From Orobanche coerulescens (taxonomy: Eukaryota > Streptophyta > Magnoliopsida > Lamiales > Orobanchaceae), in contig CM065814.1 of the NCBI GenBank assembly GCA_033398695.1, forward strand, positions 108,378,501 to 108,442,500: a stretch of 64,000 nt of DNA, written 5' to 3'. The notes below the pieces were generated by a model. The model searched no databases, was not told the origin of the DNA, and was given only the letters and a program-made list of their open reading frames with translations. The position numbers and the translations under genes were made by a program. Each line of letters opens with the position of its first letter. Within the stretch, counting starts at the first letter, position 1. Of this stretch, positions 9,853 through 21,590 are shown piece by piece.

Positions 9853-10806
9853 TTCTTCCCGTTTTGCTCAAGTTTCAACATCGTGCACCGCTATGCACTC
9901 AAACGCATTGATTTCTTCGATTCGTCCGAAATACGGCTTCACTCTATGCCCGTTTACCTTAAAGTGCTTGTTCTTCTGTGGATCAAGAAGTTCTACTGCT
10001 CCGTGTGGCCATACTTTAACGACCTTAAACGGTCCGCCCCATCGCGACACCAATTTTCCGGGCATGAGCTTAAGACGGGAGTTATGTAACAAAACATCCA
10101 TCCCGGGTTCGAGAGATTTGCGAACGATATGCTGATCATGATACTGTTTCGTCCGTTCTTTGTAGAGTTTAGCGTTTTCGTACGCCTCATATCGCATCTC
10201 ATCAAGCTCATTTAAATGTAAAAGTCGTTCCTCGCCCGCCTTTCCTTGATCTAAATTGAGCGCTTTGATTGCCCAATACGCCTTGTGTTACAAATCAACG
10301 GGTAGGTGACACGCTTTCCCAAATACTAGACGATACAGGCTCATTCCAATTGGAGTTTTTTAGGCCGTGCGGTATGCCCATAAAGCATCATTCAACTTCA
10401 ATGCCCAGTCCTTTCTTGTCGGTTTCACCGTCTTTTAAAGTACTGCCTTTATTTGTCTATTGCTCACTTCGACTTACCCGGAAGTTTGTGGATGGTATGC
10501 CGTTGCGACCTTATAAATCACATTATACTTCTTAAGCAAGCCTGCAAGTTGTTTATTGCAAAAATGTGTGCCTCTATCGCTGATTACAGCTCTAGGCGTC
10601 CCGAACCTATAGAAAATCACATCCCTAAAAAAATTACAAACCACGTTAGCATCGTTAGTTCGGGTTGGAATTGCTTCCACCCACTTAGAGACGTAGTCCA
10701 CAGCAACTAAAATATACTCAAAGCCATGTGAAAGTGGAAAAGGACCCATAAAATCAACTCCCCAAACATCAAAAAGTTCCACAACAAGATTGTTTGTCAA
10801 CGGCAT
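9853..10806 (-). pseudogene. Athila integrase core and C-terminal domain
   Basis: The minus-strand frame from 10806 encodes an integrase core with D in [11 protein letters not shown] and D in [12 protein letters not shown], and reaches AYHPQTSG before a TAA near 10470. The third catalytic acid follows in VEVSNRQIK. After more stops near 10360-10290 the C-terminal part is open again at 10197-9868 ([18 protein letters not shown], then [10 protein letters not shown]), matching the gypsy integrase tail. Stops make it inactive. Confidence 0.88.
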
Positions 10807-10812
10807 CTCATT

Positions 10813-11406
10813 CTATTTGCTTATATTCCCCGTTCGTTGACAACGATCGCAACTCTTGCAATGGGAATAGGCATCCTTAAATAATGTTGGCCAGTAGAAT
10901 CCCGATTGAAGGACCTTGTGCGCCATTTTCTTTGCGCTAAAATGTCCCCCACAGTGCAACTCATGGCAAAATAACAATATGCTTTCGTGCTCTTCCTCCG
11001 GGACGCAAAGTCGGAATATCTGATCAGGCCCCAACCTGAATAAGTAGGGCTCGTCCCAAAAGTAATGCCTGCACATGGAAACAAACCTCTTCTTCCCTTG
11101 ATAGGTCAAGTCGGGCTGCAAAACACCACTAACAATGTAATTGACAATATCAGCATACCAAGGTGTCCTTGTTACATCGAATAATTGCTCGTCAGGCAAA
11201 GTTTCAACAATTGGCAAAGGATTATCGAGCTTAAAATTATCTCCCTCGGTTAGCCTAGATAGATGGTCGGCAACTATGTTTTCCGACCCATTTTTATCTT
11301 TAAACTCCAAATCAAATTCTTGCAGCAGAAGAACCCACCGAATTAATCTTGGTTTTGCATCGGATTTTTTTAATAAATATTTCAATGCGGCGTGATCCGT
11401 ATGCAC
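10813..11406 (-). pseudogene. Athila RNase H end and integrase zinc-binding domain
   Basis: This 197-codon minus-strand frame begins in RNase H ([14 protein letters not shown], then [16 protein letters not shown], then IVADHLSRL). It continues through a linker into the integrase HHCC zinc-binding domain ([17 protein letters not shown], then [11 protein letters not shown]). A stop near 10810 separates it from the catalytic core, and a shift near 11400 separates it from upstream RNase H. Confidence 0.88.
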
Positions 11407-11728
11407 AATTACTTTTGAGCCAGGATCGAAATTTGTCTAAAGAAAACACTACGACTAAAAATTCTTTTTCGGTGGTGGTGTAATTAGTCTGAGCTTCATC
11501 GAGCGTTTTGCTAGCATAGTAAATCACGTGGAAAAATTTATTCACTCTTTGCCCCAAAACGGCACCAATAGCAAAGTCGGACGCATCGCACATAATTTCA
11601 AACGGGAGAGACCAATCGGGAGCAACAACAATAGGTGTGAAAGTTAACTTTTCTTTCAAAGCATTAAAATCGACTAAACATTCCTCGGTAAAATCAAATT
11701 TGGCATCTTTGCACAAAAGGTTACTCAA
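11312..11728 (-). pseudogene. Athila RT connection / RNase H N-terminal part
   Basis: The frame shows the end of RT and the start of RNase H: FNALKEKLTFTPIVVAPDW, FEIMCDASDFAIGAVLGQ (with the catalytic Asp) and HVIYYASKTLDEAQTNYTTT followed by EKE. After LDKFRSWL the frame slides; the next frame carries on with the HTDHAAL segment. Confidence 0.87.
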
Positions 11729-12483
11729 AGGGCGGGCAATTTTCTAAAAATCTTTAATGAAATTCCTATAAAACCCGGCATGCCCTAAAAAGCTTCGAAC
11801 CTCTTTTACACATGAAGGTGGAGGTAATTTAACAATTAAATCAACTTTAGCCTTATCAACATCCATTCCTTTATTGGAAACCACATGACCTAGAACAAGA
11901 CCTTGTTTTACCATAAAATGACTCTTTTCCCAACTAAGTGTAAGATTACACTCAATACATCATTCTAGCACAATAGTCAAATTATTTAAACAATCATCAA
12001 AAGTGGTTCCAAACACAGAAAAGTCATCCATGAATACCTCAATAGATTTTTCTAACAAGTCGGAGAATATGGATAGCATGCACCTTTGAAAAGTAGCGGG
12101 AGCATTGCAAAGACCAAACGGCATCCTCCTAAAGGCAAAAGTGCCAAAAGGGCAAGTGAAAGTGGTCTTCTCTTGATCCTCCGGAGCAATAGGAATCTGA
12201 TAGAAACCTGAAAGACCATCTAGAAAACAGTAATAATCATGCCCAGCTAAACGTTCCAACATTTGATCAATGAAAGGAAGGGGAAAATGATCTTTTTTGT
12301 TACGGCATTTAATTTCCGGTAATCAATGCACATTCTCCAACTGGTTACTGTTCTAGTGGGCACCAATTCATTTTTATCATTACGAACCACCGTTATTCCA
12401 GATTTCTTAGGCATGACATGCACAGGGCTCACCCACTTACTGTCGGATATCGGGTAGATGACTCCGACATCTAGCAATTTCAA
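11729..12483 (-). pseudogene. Athila reverse transcriptase, frameshifted
   Basis: The N-terminal part (12483-12247) reads WVSPVHVMPKKSG, WRMCIDYRKLNAVTKK. After a shift near 12255 the part 12262-11960 carries DGLSGFYQIPIAPEDQEKTT, FAFRRMPFGLCNAPATFQRC and the active-site box FMDDF (in place of the common YVDD). Further RT sequence continues degraded to about 11730. At least two shifts break it. Both Asp of the DD pair are present. Confidence 0.9.
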
Positions 12484-13603
12484 AACTTCTTTTTTTCACA
12501 ACTTCCTGCATGTTCGGATTCAAACGCCGTTGAGGTTGCCTAACCGGTTTAACATTTTCCTCAAGAATTATTTTATGCATGCACCTAACAGGACTTATTC
12601 CCTTGATATCGGAAATACTCCACCCAATTGCTTCCTTTAACTTAGTTAGAACTTCTACTAATTTGTTTTCTTGCAAGGGAGTTAATTCGGAAGACACAAT
12701 TACAGGGTAAGTGTCACTTTTGCCTAAGAAAACATATTTAAGATGCGCCGGAAGTTCTTTCAATTCAAGTTGGGGTGGGGTGATTTCAACGGGCTCCTCA
12801 AATTTTAATTCCAATGGTATCTTAAAACCGTCAACTTCATCAATTGTTTCGGAATTATCTAACAATGCAACATATTCTTCAATTTCTAGATTATTAAGCC
12901 CCATATCATGCTCAACGGTTAGAGCATCATGCAACATGTCCCCTACATCATCATGAAAATATGTATCATTAACCAAAGAATCAATGCAATCAATAAAATT
13001 CACATCATGAGCAGCATAAATATGAGAAGGGATATGAGATGAACCGAACACGTTGATTTCTACGATTTCGCCCAAGACGGTCATGGTGACCTTTCCTTCA
13101 TCAACATCGACGATTGTTTTTGTTGTACGCGTGAATGGCCGTCCTAGAAGTATCGTCCCTTCATTTTCGCTTGTTCCGAAATCGCTCATCTCCAAGATAA
13201 CAAAATCGGCCGGAATCACCAACTTGTCCACTTGCACTAATAGGTCTTCAATGACTCCCTTTGGGTATTTCACCGACCTATCCGCCATTTGAAGAGTCAT
13301 TCTTGTTGGTTTGATTCCCCCGAGTCCAAGCCTCAAATAGGTCGAGTATGGCATGAGATTCACACTTGCTCCCAAATCTAACATCCCACGAGCAACTTTC
13401 TTATCTCCCATAGTGATGTCGATCATAAAACTTCTGGGATCGCCTTTCTTTTGACCCCTTGCTTCTACCTCGCAGAGCACCACTTTCTCGTTCCCATTGT
13501 ATCTTCTTTTGTTGGAGGTCAACTCTTTGAAAAATTTTGTATAAGCGGGAATGTTCTTCACAACATCCAAAAGAGGTAAGTTGACATGAACTTTTGAAAG
13601 CAT
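12437..13603 (-). pseudogene. Athila aspartic protease region
   Basis: The 388-codon minus-strand frame encodes a retropepsin-like domain. MLDLGASVNLMPYS carries the active-site Asp in a DLGAS context, followed by the hydrophobic ILLGRPF signature about 85 residues on. Long acidic segments lead into the RT. The N-terminal end connects to gag but is separated from it by a stop near 13620. Cleavage of the element polyprotein is the expected role. Confidence 0.85.
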
Positions 13604-13621
13604 GTCGTAGATTTCGGAAAA

Positions 13622-15396
13622 TTACTCATCTTGCTTTGCTTTTCTAAGTCGGCTCGGAAAAGGGATTGGTGGCTTATATGGTTGAGCGGATTTGTGAAGC
13701 TTGGAAGTTGAAGTTTCTTCGTCTATTTTCTCCTCTTGGTTTCCCGACTCGTCTTCTTTCTCATCGCCCCTTTCTTTTACTTCGGAATTAGCTTCTTTAT
13801 TAATCACTTTACCACTTCGGAGAGTGGTAATAGCTTGAGCTTGCTCGGGTTGACTTGGTAGTTTACCCCTTTCTTGTCTACGTGCCTCGGTAGAAAGTTG
13901 CCCAATTTGAATCTCCATTTTCTTCATCGAAGCTTCTAAAGATTCGAACCTCTTATTGTTCTCCTCTCGGTTTTCCTTGCTCTCCTTAATGAATGCCGCA
14001 ATACTCTCCTCAAGAGAGTTCCTTTGTTGTGGAGGTGGTTCACTTCGCGTTGGTTGTTGGGCTTGGCTTCCTCCGTTGTATTGAGTTTGGACATTTGTGT
14101 CGTATGGCATCAGGTTGTTGTTTCTCCATGAGAAATTCGGATGGTTTCTTAGCCCAGGATGATAAGTATTTGGGAGAGGTGCATTTCTTGCGTTTCCCCC
14201 ATAATTATTTCTCCTCTCTTCCCATTCGGGCCTTCCGTGCTTTGTCCCATAGCCCAATTAACTTGTTCAGTTTGTTCTCCTGGAAAAGTATGAGGGCATG
14301 AATTGGCATCATGTCCGGGTGCTCCGCAAATCTCGCAAACTCGTGAGCTAGAATATTTATTTTGAGTCTTGAGTTGTCTTAGTTCATTTGTCAACTCATC
14401 GATTTTAGATTGCATCTCATCCTTCTCGCTTACTTGGTGCACGGCTCCCCTACGAACACGTACACTTTTTTGTTGAGAATTGGCTCTCAATGTTTCATAC
14501 ACATCATACGCTTGTCTCTCCGTCAAACCCCAAAACAAACCACTGGCTGCATTATATACCGCTCCTTGGCAATATTGAGTCAATCCGTCATAGAAGAATT
14601 GATTAAGTAGTTGAAGTGGATAGTGATAGTGTGGGCATTGAATGAGTAGCATTTTGAATCGGTCCCATGCTTCATGAAATGCCTCTCCGTCTTGTTGTCC
14701 GAAAGTTGAGATTTGAGTTCTCAATTGCGTAGTCTTTGAATGAGAGAAGTACTTGGTAATGAATTTATCGTAAACTTCATCCCATGTTCTTAGTGAGCCG
14801 GGCGCCAAAGTCATCAACCATTGTGTCGCCCCATCCTTGAGTGTATAAGGGAAGCACTTCATTCTTAGTTGATCCTCGCTCAACCCATTTAATGGGAAGT
14901 TATCAATCGCCACATAGAAGTCTCGGATGAATGATAACGGATCCTCTCGTGCTAATCCGTGAAATGAGGGCAATTGCTCGATGTGAAATCCGCTTATGTG
15001 GTAGTTCCTTGCGGCCGATGCTAATTGGATGCATGAAATGGCGGTGTTCACCATGGGCTTTGCATAGTCCCGCATTAGATGTTCGACCGGAGGTTGTTGC
15101 GGAATGTTGTAGTTTGCTTCCATCCCATATTGAGGTCCCGGATAATAATTTGCTCCATATTGCACTCCAACGGGTGGTTGTCTCGGATAGAAGTATCTCC
15201 CTTGTTGAGCTTCGGGTATCCCTTGATTGCGCCCAACATTCTCATATCTCGGAAACCTTGGTTGACGAATTTCTTCCTCATCTATATTTTGTGCAACATT
15301 CTCAACCCTCGGTTGACGAGGGCTATCTTCTTGGAGCAAAAGTCGCTCTTCGAGATCCGGATTCACCTCGTCGTTTGCTATTGATGTTGTGGCCAT
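13622..15396 (-). pseudogene. Athila gag, one frameshift
   Basis: The 415-codon frame starts at 15396. It holds a Retrotrans_gag capsid domain (DPLSFIRDFYVAIDNFPLNG, then KDGATQWLMTLAPGSLRTWD, then FITKYFSHSKT) and a CCHC zinc knuckle CEICGAPGHDANSC near 14300-14345. Near 14200 the reading passes to a second frame (14257..13622) with a Gln/Glu-rich tail and a coiled-coil-like segment (NNKRFESLEASMKKMEIQI). The start ATG lies 220 bases from the primer site, as expected. Confidence 0.88.
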
Positions 15397-15593
15397 TATT
15401 TTTGGTGCTCTAAAATCCTTTGAACTTCGTCTATGGGCGGAAGAATCGGGTTGCCCAACGATCTCCTACCAAGCATAAACAAAAGAATTTAGAGCGAATT
15501 TTTAAATTTTATCGAAAATAATGAAAACGGAGAAATGATCAAGAAAAACAATTCAACTATTATTAAAACAAGATAAAAAATTAAACGCCAATT

Positions 15594-15610
15594 CCCCGGC
15601 AACGGCGTCA
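15594..15610 (-). other. Athila primer-binding site (tRNA-Asp type)
   Basis: On the minus strand this reads TGACGCCGTTGCCGGGG, six bases from the LTR end. It matches the 3' end complement of plant tRNA-Asp with one mismatch (TGGCGCC expected). The same site, without the mismatch, primes element II. Confidence 0.85.
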
Positions 15611-16653
15611 AAAACTTGATGGACAAATTATATACTCGCAAGTGTACGAATCGCTTTTATAGGAAGCGGCAAGTAACTCCGAGGTCGATCTCTCGAGGAT
15701 TTGGAAATGGTTTAAAGTTCGATAATGTTCGGCAAATAGTCGAATAAATTAAAATACATCATTGGTTGATAGATTTACAATTAATAACGCATAAAAATAA
15801 ACAAAGCGATAACAACACCAAATTAATTGTCGGATAATTGAGAGATAACAATAATGAGATTGATATGGGAATTTAGAGTCACCGACACGCACGTAATCAA
15901 TTATTAATTCCGATACTCAAACAAATAAGGTTTGGAATTATCGATTGCTCACGATTAAAAGAAATCCGTTTGATGGCGGTAATTCTAAAAATCACGATTG
16001 TTCTCAACGAAAATAAGGAAACCTCTTTTGATGGGGATGAATTCGTAACTAACAATCAATTAACCGACTACTTTTGATGAGGTAAATCGTTAAAAGATCG
16101 CGCGAAAAAGCTCGAGAACATTAACAATCGTTTCTATCGGGTCGTTTGATGGCGAACACCGACAAAAACCCTCGATTGGAATAATTATAACAACAATGAA
16201 AAAGGTTTGATGATCTAAATCAAAAGTTCTTATACGAAGAACGAACAAGCGGAACAATCCCAAACTTTACCCGGAAAATCAAAAGGAACTAACAATCGAT
16301 AACATGTGTGTGGCTATATCTAAAAACCCATATGAAATATTTAGCTACACATGATTATTTCAACAACAATAATGGAAATTGTAAAACAAAGCATGGTAGA
16401 AACTTCCCTTATAAATGCCGAAATTGAATTCCTGATGAAGGTTTGATGATCTTCCTTCAAAAACGCATGACAATCGATACAAGGAAATGTAATATCTCAC
16501 AAATGTATTTTTCACTCCAAGAACATACAAGGAAGATGATGAAACAATCTCACTTTTTCCTCACTTTTGGTGTTTTCTCCCCCAATCTTGTGTTTTTCCA
16601 CCTCAAAATATCTCCCACAAGATAAGAATATCTCATCAAGGGTCACCACCTCC

Positions 16654-16663
16654 TTTTTTTATA
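16654..16663 (-). promoter_or_regulatory. TATA box of Athila LTR
   Basis: On the minus strand this reads TATAAAAAAA, about 70 bases downstream of the palindrome array in the direction of transcription. Confidence 0.5.
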
Positions 16664-16732
16664 GCCAAAATATCAAGAAAAGGCTCAAAATTGTGCAAAA
16701 GTGTCAAAGAAAATGACTTGCACCGAAAAGTG

Positions 16733-16950
16733 ACACGGCCTGTGTCCTGGAACACGGCCGTGTCGTACTACTCTGATAAGAAGGAAGAGTGTTCTGTCCA
16801 CGGACTCGGCCGTGTCCCATGACACGGCCGTGTTGTACTGCGCAGGAAATACATTTGTTGCTAGATAGGGGCTCGGCCGTGTTATAGAAGACACGGTCGA
16901 GTTGTACTCTTCCGGAAAATAGCTTTTTAACTGTAAAGAGACCCGGCCGT
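16733..16950 (-). repeat. Palindrome array in Athila LTR
   Basis: Copies of GACACGGCC-GTGTC and CTCGGCCGTGTC are spaced about 20-60 bases apart, as in the internal array at 9341-9660. Element II inserted into one motif (target CGTGT). Confidence 0.75.
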
Positions 16951-16952
16951 GT

Positions 16953-18528
16953 TGACACGCTTTTAGTGTAACTATCGCAAGTGCACGATATCGTATCAAG
17001 TAGTAAAGTGGACTTTTTCAGTCCGGTTTATCGATCCCACAAGGAAGTTTGGTTATAATTTGAATTATACACTATTAGTCTATTTTTATAGATACTATGA
17101 TAAGTGAAACACACAATTAAAAAGTTTGGTTTAATATTTGCAAAGAAAATGCAATAATAGTTCTAATATTATAAGGAAATAAAAAGATAGCAATAATAAT
17201 AGATTGATTAACGATAAAATGAAATAGTTGGGATTACAAACTTAGTTCGTCATTAGTTATACAAGATGTATAGGAGATCATAAAATGAATTTACTTATTA
17301 TGTTGTGTAGATTCGATTTTCCTTAAAAAGACGGTTTCTCTTTCGAACTATAAAACGCCCCTTACATATTGAATCAATCCACTATATTTCTATGTTGATT
17401 GGCTTCAATACATAGCATTAGGATTTATGAAAATAACTCAAAGAATCATCTACGGACTAGGGGTATATTTCTATCCCCTAGAACAACTTAGAGTGAAGAT
17501 CATTTGATCTAATCAAATATATTTTCTTTCGAAACATATGAAGACCATAAATATCGTCATTTATTTGCCAAATAAATAAAGATTGTTAAAACAATGAAAA
17601 TCACACACAATAATAAGTAATTCACAATAGATCTTTATACAAACATAAATAACATGACTAACCTTGTTTATAATCCCAACTAAAGATTACTTAGCCCATG
17701 AAGGGTTTATTACACATATTACAAGCTTGTGTGGTCATTATTAGTTGAATCAAGAGAAAGAATTGATCCTAACTCCCTTAGTAGATAAAGGAGATAGAAA
17801 CAATAAACTCTCTGAACAACATATGTTATACCACACTTACAAAGATCACTCAAGAACACAAGTGTGTTCTTCACACAAAAAGAAAAGTTTACAAAAAAAA
17901 TGGAAAATTATAAGATGAATGAATGATGAAGGATCTAAGGGGTCTATTTATACACCTAAAGTCATCTAATAGCTCCAAAACTCCAGCATTATTACATTAG
18001 ATCGTATCAATGCCAGCCATCCCCTCAATAATACACAAAAAGTATAAAAAATTAGACAAATCATAGTAATGCATCAAGAGTTACGGTAGTAACATTCGGG
18101 AGTTACGGTAGTAACTAGTGACTTACGGCCGTAACTCTGAATGTTACGGCCGTAACGTGGCTTCGTAAATTTGCTCATTTGAAGCTTTGATAGTTACGTT
18201 TTCAGCCGAAATTTCTCGGACTTTGCGTTTTTGCCCCAGATCTTCTTCGGATGATAACTTTTGATATATAACTCGATTTTGAATCGGAAAGACCGCCGAA
18301 TTCGTCTCGGAAAGCCCTACAACATGAATATATCAAAATTCAATAAAGAGAATATTTATTAAACATGTTGTTTCTTGAGTAATTCGATTATTTAATCCGA
18401 TCATCATCCGATAAAAATAAAATTATTAAAACTAATAAATTAAAAGCAAAAATGAGTAGACTAGCTCAATTATGGGTGAATTTTATCGATACAAACCATG
18501 GATAAGTGTACAAAATCGACACTTATCA
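16953..18528 (-). repeat. Element II 3' LTR
   Basis: It is near-identical to 21929..23512. Many of the differences fall at CAG/CTG/CCG sites. Palindrome motifs GTTACGGCCGTAAC lie around 18070-18160 and a TATA-like box (minus strand TATAAATAG) at 17944-17953. Confidence 0.92.
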
Positions 18529-18546
18529 CACCCCCAAACTTGAATT
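18529..18546 (-). other. Element II polypurine tract
   Basis: On the minus strand this is AATTCAAGTTTGGGGGTG, adjacent to the LTR. It shares the AAGTTTGGGGG core with the Athila tract. Confidence 0.8.
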
Positions 18547-19000
18547 CTTGCTAGTCAGCAAGACTCTTTATTATTCACACTCCAAAAATAAAAAAAATAA
18601 AAAGTAAAACAAAAATAAGAAAATTAATACACACATAAATTAAAATATAAAAAGAGAAAAGGAGATCAAAATGCCATTAATAAACAACAACCAGCTTTAT
18701 ACAGTAGATAGAAATGAATCAAGATTCAAAATAAATCTACTAATGTTTTTGAAGTTAAAACACGGTTTTTATTTTGTAATTCCAAAATGTAAGGTTTCCA
18801 CCCAAAAGGTTGATTATTTCTTTCCCACTCGTGATACACACGATTCCCTTTAATGGTTGCTCTCGATCACTCGTTTATTTTTAGACTCAATATGAAGAAG
18901 AATTTCATTGGCGTCATCAAATATTGTGATTTTCACAAAATTGAGTGTATTGAAATTCAACTGCTAATTAATTCAAATGTGCTCATAAACTACATCCCTT
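18547..19000 (-). other. Element II 3' non-coding region
   Basis: This AT-rich stretch lies between the polypurine tract and the hairpin repeats. It is conserved at high identity in element III (45625-46097). No ORF here looks coding. Confidence 0.6.
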
Positions 19001-19312
19001 TTAGTGATAGCTTTCACACCGTTATTTGCTAACGTGTAGCTCTTTTCACTAACACAATTTCTATCTCATTATTTTTCCTTTCGTAAAAAGGTGATAGCTT
19101 TCACACCGTTATTTGCTAACGTGTAGCTCTTTTGACCAATTTTTCTGAGACGGCAGCTACGCACCAACAATGGTTAGTCTTTTATTTTTCGCAAAATTTA
19201 AGACTTCCAAAATTAGGCAGCTATTGCTGCTCAACATTTCTCCTTTTCGTCATTTATTTTTTTAGGTGATAGCTTTCACACCGTTATTTGCTAACGTGTA
19301 GCTCTTTTCACC
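19001..19312 (-). repeat. Three copies of a conserved hairpin (element II)
   Basis: Units are at 19001-19052, 19090-19137 and 19265-19312. Each has the plus-strand plan GGTGA-t-AGCT-ttc-ACAC-c-GTTA-tttgc-TAAC-GTGT-AGCT-cttt-TCACC, a long imperfect stem with a 5-nt loop. Unit 1 has TTAGTGA paired with TCACTAA where units 2 and 3 have GGTGA with (T)CACC, a compensatory change. The same three units occur at matching positions in element III. Confidence 0.85.
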
Positions 19313-20163
19313 AATGACTCCATTTTTTTTAGGGAATAGAATTTTTGCAGAAAATCATTTTTTAATTAAGCATGAAAAATCAAAAACTCCACAAATTAAG
19401 TAAATTTCAGTTTTATTTTTCATCAACCAATTGATTCTTCTTTTCTCAAGGTAACGAATGACTCGATTTTATATGATAATTACAAGGCTTGGAAAGAGAG
19501 ATTAAGGCTCAAAAATTTTTGGAATATACAAAAAAAAAATTTACCGGTTAAAACGATTTAGAAGCTTGTATATAGCTAATTTATTGGTGTTATGGCCAGA
19601 TCTAGAAATCTCAAAAATCAAAATACTATAAATATATATATATATTAATAAAAAAAATTAAGGCAAATAACCAAATCAATCAAAACACACCAAAAACCAA
19701 ATCAATCAAAACACACCAAAATTACAACACTCCAAAATAATAAAACAAACCACCCCCAAACTTGAAAATAAAATTGTCCTCAGTTTAAAAATAAAAAAAA
19801 ATAAAAATCAATGCAGAAAAGCAGAATACTCCATGTTAAGAAAGTTGATGTTTGAGCTAACGCCTTTTAGAATCTGCAAGAGAATAAATATACGAGGCAC
19901 ACAACAAAAGAAAATAAAATATACTCGTAAGTATAACACAATTTTTAAGATGCGCATCAAGAAAGTCCGAAGAGTCGCCTTACGCTGCCATCAAAGTTTT
20001 TATAAAAAAAAAACAATAAATATTACAGTAATAAAATAACAATACATAAATCGCGAATAGATGCGCGTCAAGAGATCAAGAAGAAACTCCTTAAGCTGCC
20101 ATCATTTAGCACGATTATTACACACGACAGAAAGTAAAAATACAAGAGGTCCAACATGGGTTA
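19313..20163 (-). other. Non-coding region downstream of LOG-like gene
   Basis: This holds a polypurine-like tract at 19751-19765 (minus strand CAAGTTTGGGGGTG), a duplicated block (gatgcgc(a/g)tcaaga...aagaaagtcc or aagaaactcc...gctgccatca, 19950-20105) and A-rich runs. I see no coding ORF. Element III keeps the same layout. Confidence 0.55.
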
Positions 20164-20815
20164 TCAAAGGGAGAGGAATGAATCCACTTTTCGTTTTCTC
20201 ACGGTAAAATCTTCTACCCAGACAATTTTAGCTAGAGCTCGATCTGGTTGAGGAACAAATTCATTGAGTTTTTTTATTAGTTCTTCTGGTGTTGTTGCAG
20301 CGACTATGATTCGTTTTGCACGCTCGGAAATAAAGTCCTTTTCAGCAGAGTAGTCGATGAAAGACAGTAAACCATCAAAGAAACCATTGACATTAAGCAC
20401 ACCTATTGGTTTTTGATGAACATTTAGCTGGGCTCTGGTAACCACATGAAAAAGTTCCTCAAGGGTGGCAAAACCACCGGGAATGGTGATAAAGACGCCA
20501 GAATTATTTATCATGTGAGTTATGCGATCTTGCATATTCACAGATCTAAACTCATCTCCAATAGTTGACCCGGTGATTTTACTTTCAGCCAGAGGTTTTG
20601 GGATTATTCCCAACACTCTTACTCCTTCCATATAGCGACGTGACTCGTCCCATTAATCCTAGACTTCCTCCTCCGTAAACTACATGAATACATTTTTCTC
20701 CTAAGGTACGACCCAAGTTGTGGGCTGCTTCAGTGAAGCATGCCTCTTTTCCAGAACTAGATCCACCAAAAATGCAGACTGTGTTAAATTTTTTTGTTGA
20801 AGATGATGACTCCAT
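20164..20815 (-). pseudogene. LOG: LOG-like cytokinin riboside 5'-monophosphate phosphoribohydrolase captured by element II (one apparent frameshift)
   Basis: LOG enzymes release free, active cytokinin from its nucleotide. From ATG 20815 the first 61 codons give NTVCIFGGSSSGKEA and VYGGGSLGLMG, the N-terminal half of the LOG fold. After a one-base shift near 20630 the second frame (155 codons, to TGA 20164) gives VLGIIPKPLAESKITGSTIG, the phosphoribosyl-binding signature as PGGFATLEE (20455-20481; usual PGGxGTxxE, so Gly to Ala), then HQKPIGVLNVNGFFDGLLSF. Total length of about 215 codons is that of plant LOGs. There are no introns, as expected for a cDNA capture. It is in element sense orientation, downstream of the cysteine-rich ORF. 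Odd residues: GGS for the usual CGS, and MQDR before the signature. The same shift is in element III, so it is either old or a shared sequencing artefact. Confidence 0.88.
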
Positions 20816-21134
20816 TTTTGAAAAGACAAAAAAAAAATTTTAGGGAGAAACAGAGAAAAGTGCAAGTTTTAGGGATGAATGAAAGAAACCAATAGAAAGT
20901 TTATTTATAGAAGAAAAAGAAGGTAAAAAATTGTTTAACAAGTTTGTGATTGCGTTTGATTGTGTTTCAACTACTCAATAGAATAATGAAAGCTTTTATC
21001 GCGTATCACATTTTTTTATTCAGAAAATCTCACCACACGACAAAAATAAAAGATACTTATGCGTATGTACAGTAGTTGTGATTGTGGCTCACATCTTCCT
21101 CTGATTTTACGTTCAGAAACGGCCTAAACGCCTT

Positions 21135-21590
21135 CTATGAGTCGGGAAGAAGCTTCCCATCCACTTTTCTTACAAATTGGCAAACAGGGTCTTTTAACGT
21201 CAGATTTCCAAGACGTTGTTCATATTCTGGTTTGAATTTATTCCACAAACATTGAATTCCGTAATATACAAGTCCACTAGGATGCGTGTCAAGAGAAATT
21301 TCGATATTATCTAAATTCTCCTTATTCAGACCATCATTAATTAACTGAATTTTATCTTCTCTGTTTGTAGATGGAATTCCTAAAGATCGACATTTTGCAT
21401 TACAGTTCCATCTAGCACATTTAAAGCAAACGGCTAGCATCTTTGCTCGTCGTTTCTTGGCATATGAACTTTTTCCAAGCCCTGGTAAAAATCTAGTTGG
21501 TGTTTCTGTGAATTCACCTTCTATTCTTACTTTGGCTTCGATAATAAATCTTATGTCAAAAGGTATGCTTTTATTCGTAAGCAACCTCAT
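21135..21590 (-). CDS. Cysteine-rich basic protein of element II, function unknown (151 aa)
   Basis: The ORF is intact, starts 316 bases from the primer site where gag would be, and is followed by the LOG-like gene about 320 bases on. After a first ~45 residues of mixed character comes a strongly basic patch (SSYAKKRRAKML) running straight into a cysteine cluster C-x2-C-x4-C-x3-C (CFKCARWNCNAKC). The C-terminal half is mixed and ends in VRKVDGKLLPDS. It is not gag: there is no capsid domain, and the spacing is not a CCHC knuckle. The basic-then-cysteine layout recalls small nucleic-acid-binding silencing suppressors of some plant RNA viruses, but that is only an architectural impression. The element III copy differs mostly by synonymous changes. 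Confidence 0.65.
   Translation of the reverse strand: MRLLTNKSIPFDIRFIIEAKVRIEGEFTETPTRFLPGLGKSSYAKKRRAKMLAVCFKCARWNCNAKCRSLGIPSTNREDKIQLINDGLNKENLDNIEISLDTHPSGLVYYGIQCLWNKFKPEYEQRLGNLTLKDPVCQFVRKVDGKLLPDS

Larger units (their letters stand above)
15617..16952 (-). repeat. Athila 5' LTR, part 1 (interrupted by element II)
   Basis: It begins TGATGGACAAATT on the plus strand and continues to ACCCGGCCGTGT at 16952, where element II starts. It resumes at 23518. A palindrome array is at 16733-16950 and a TATA-like box at 16654-16663 on the minus strand. Confidence 0.9.

Noticed and set aside
20164..20815. LOG-like gene as an ordinary host gene interrupted by LTR elements
   Set aside because: It lies between the primer site and polypurine tract of an element with its own TSD, lacks introns, and occurs again in the same place in element III.
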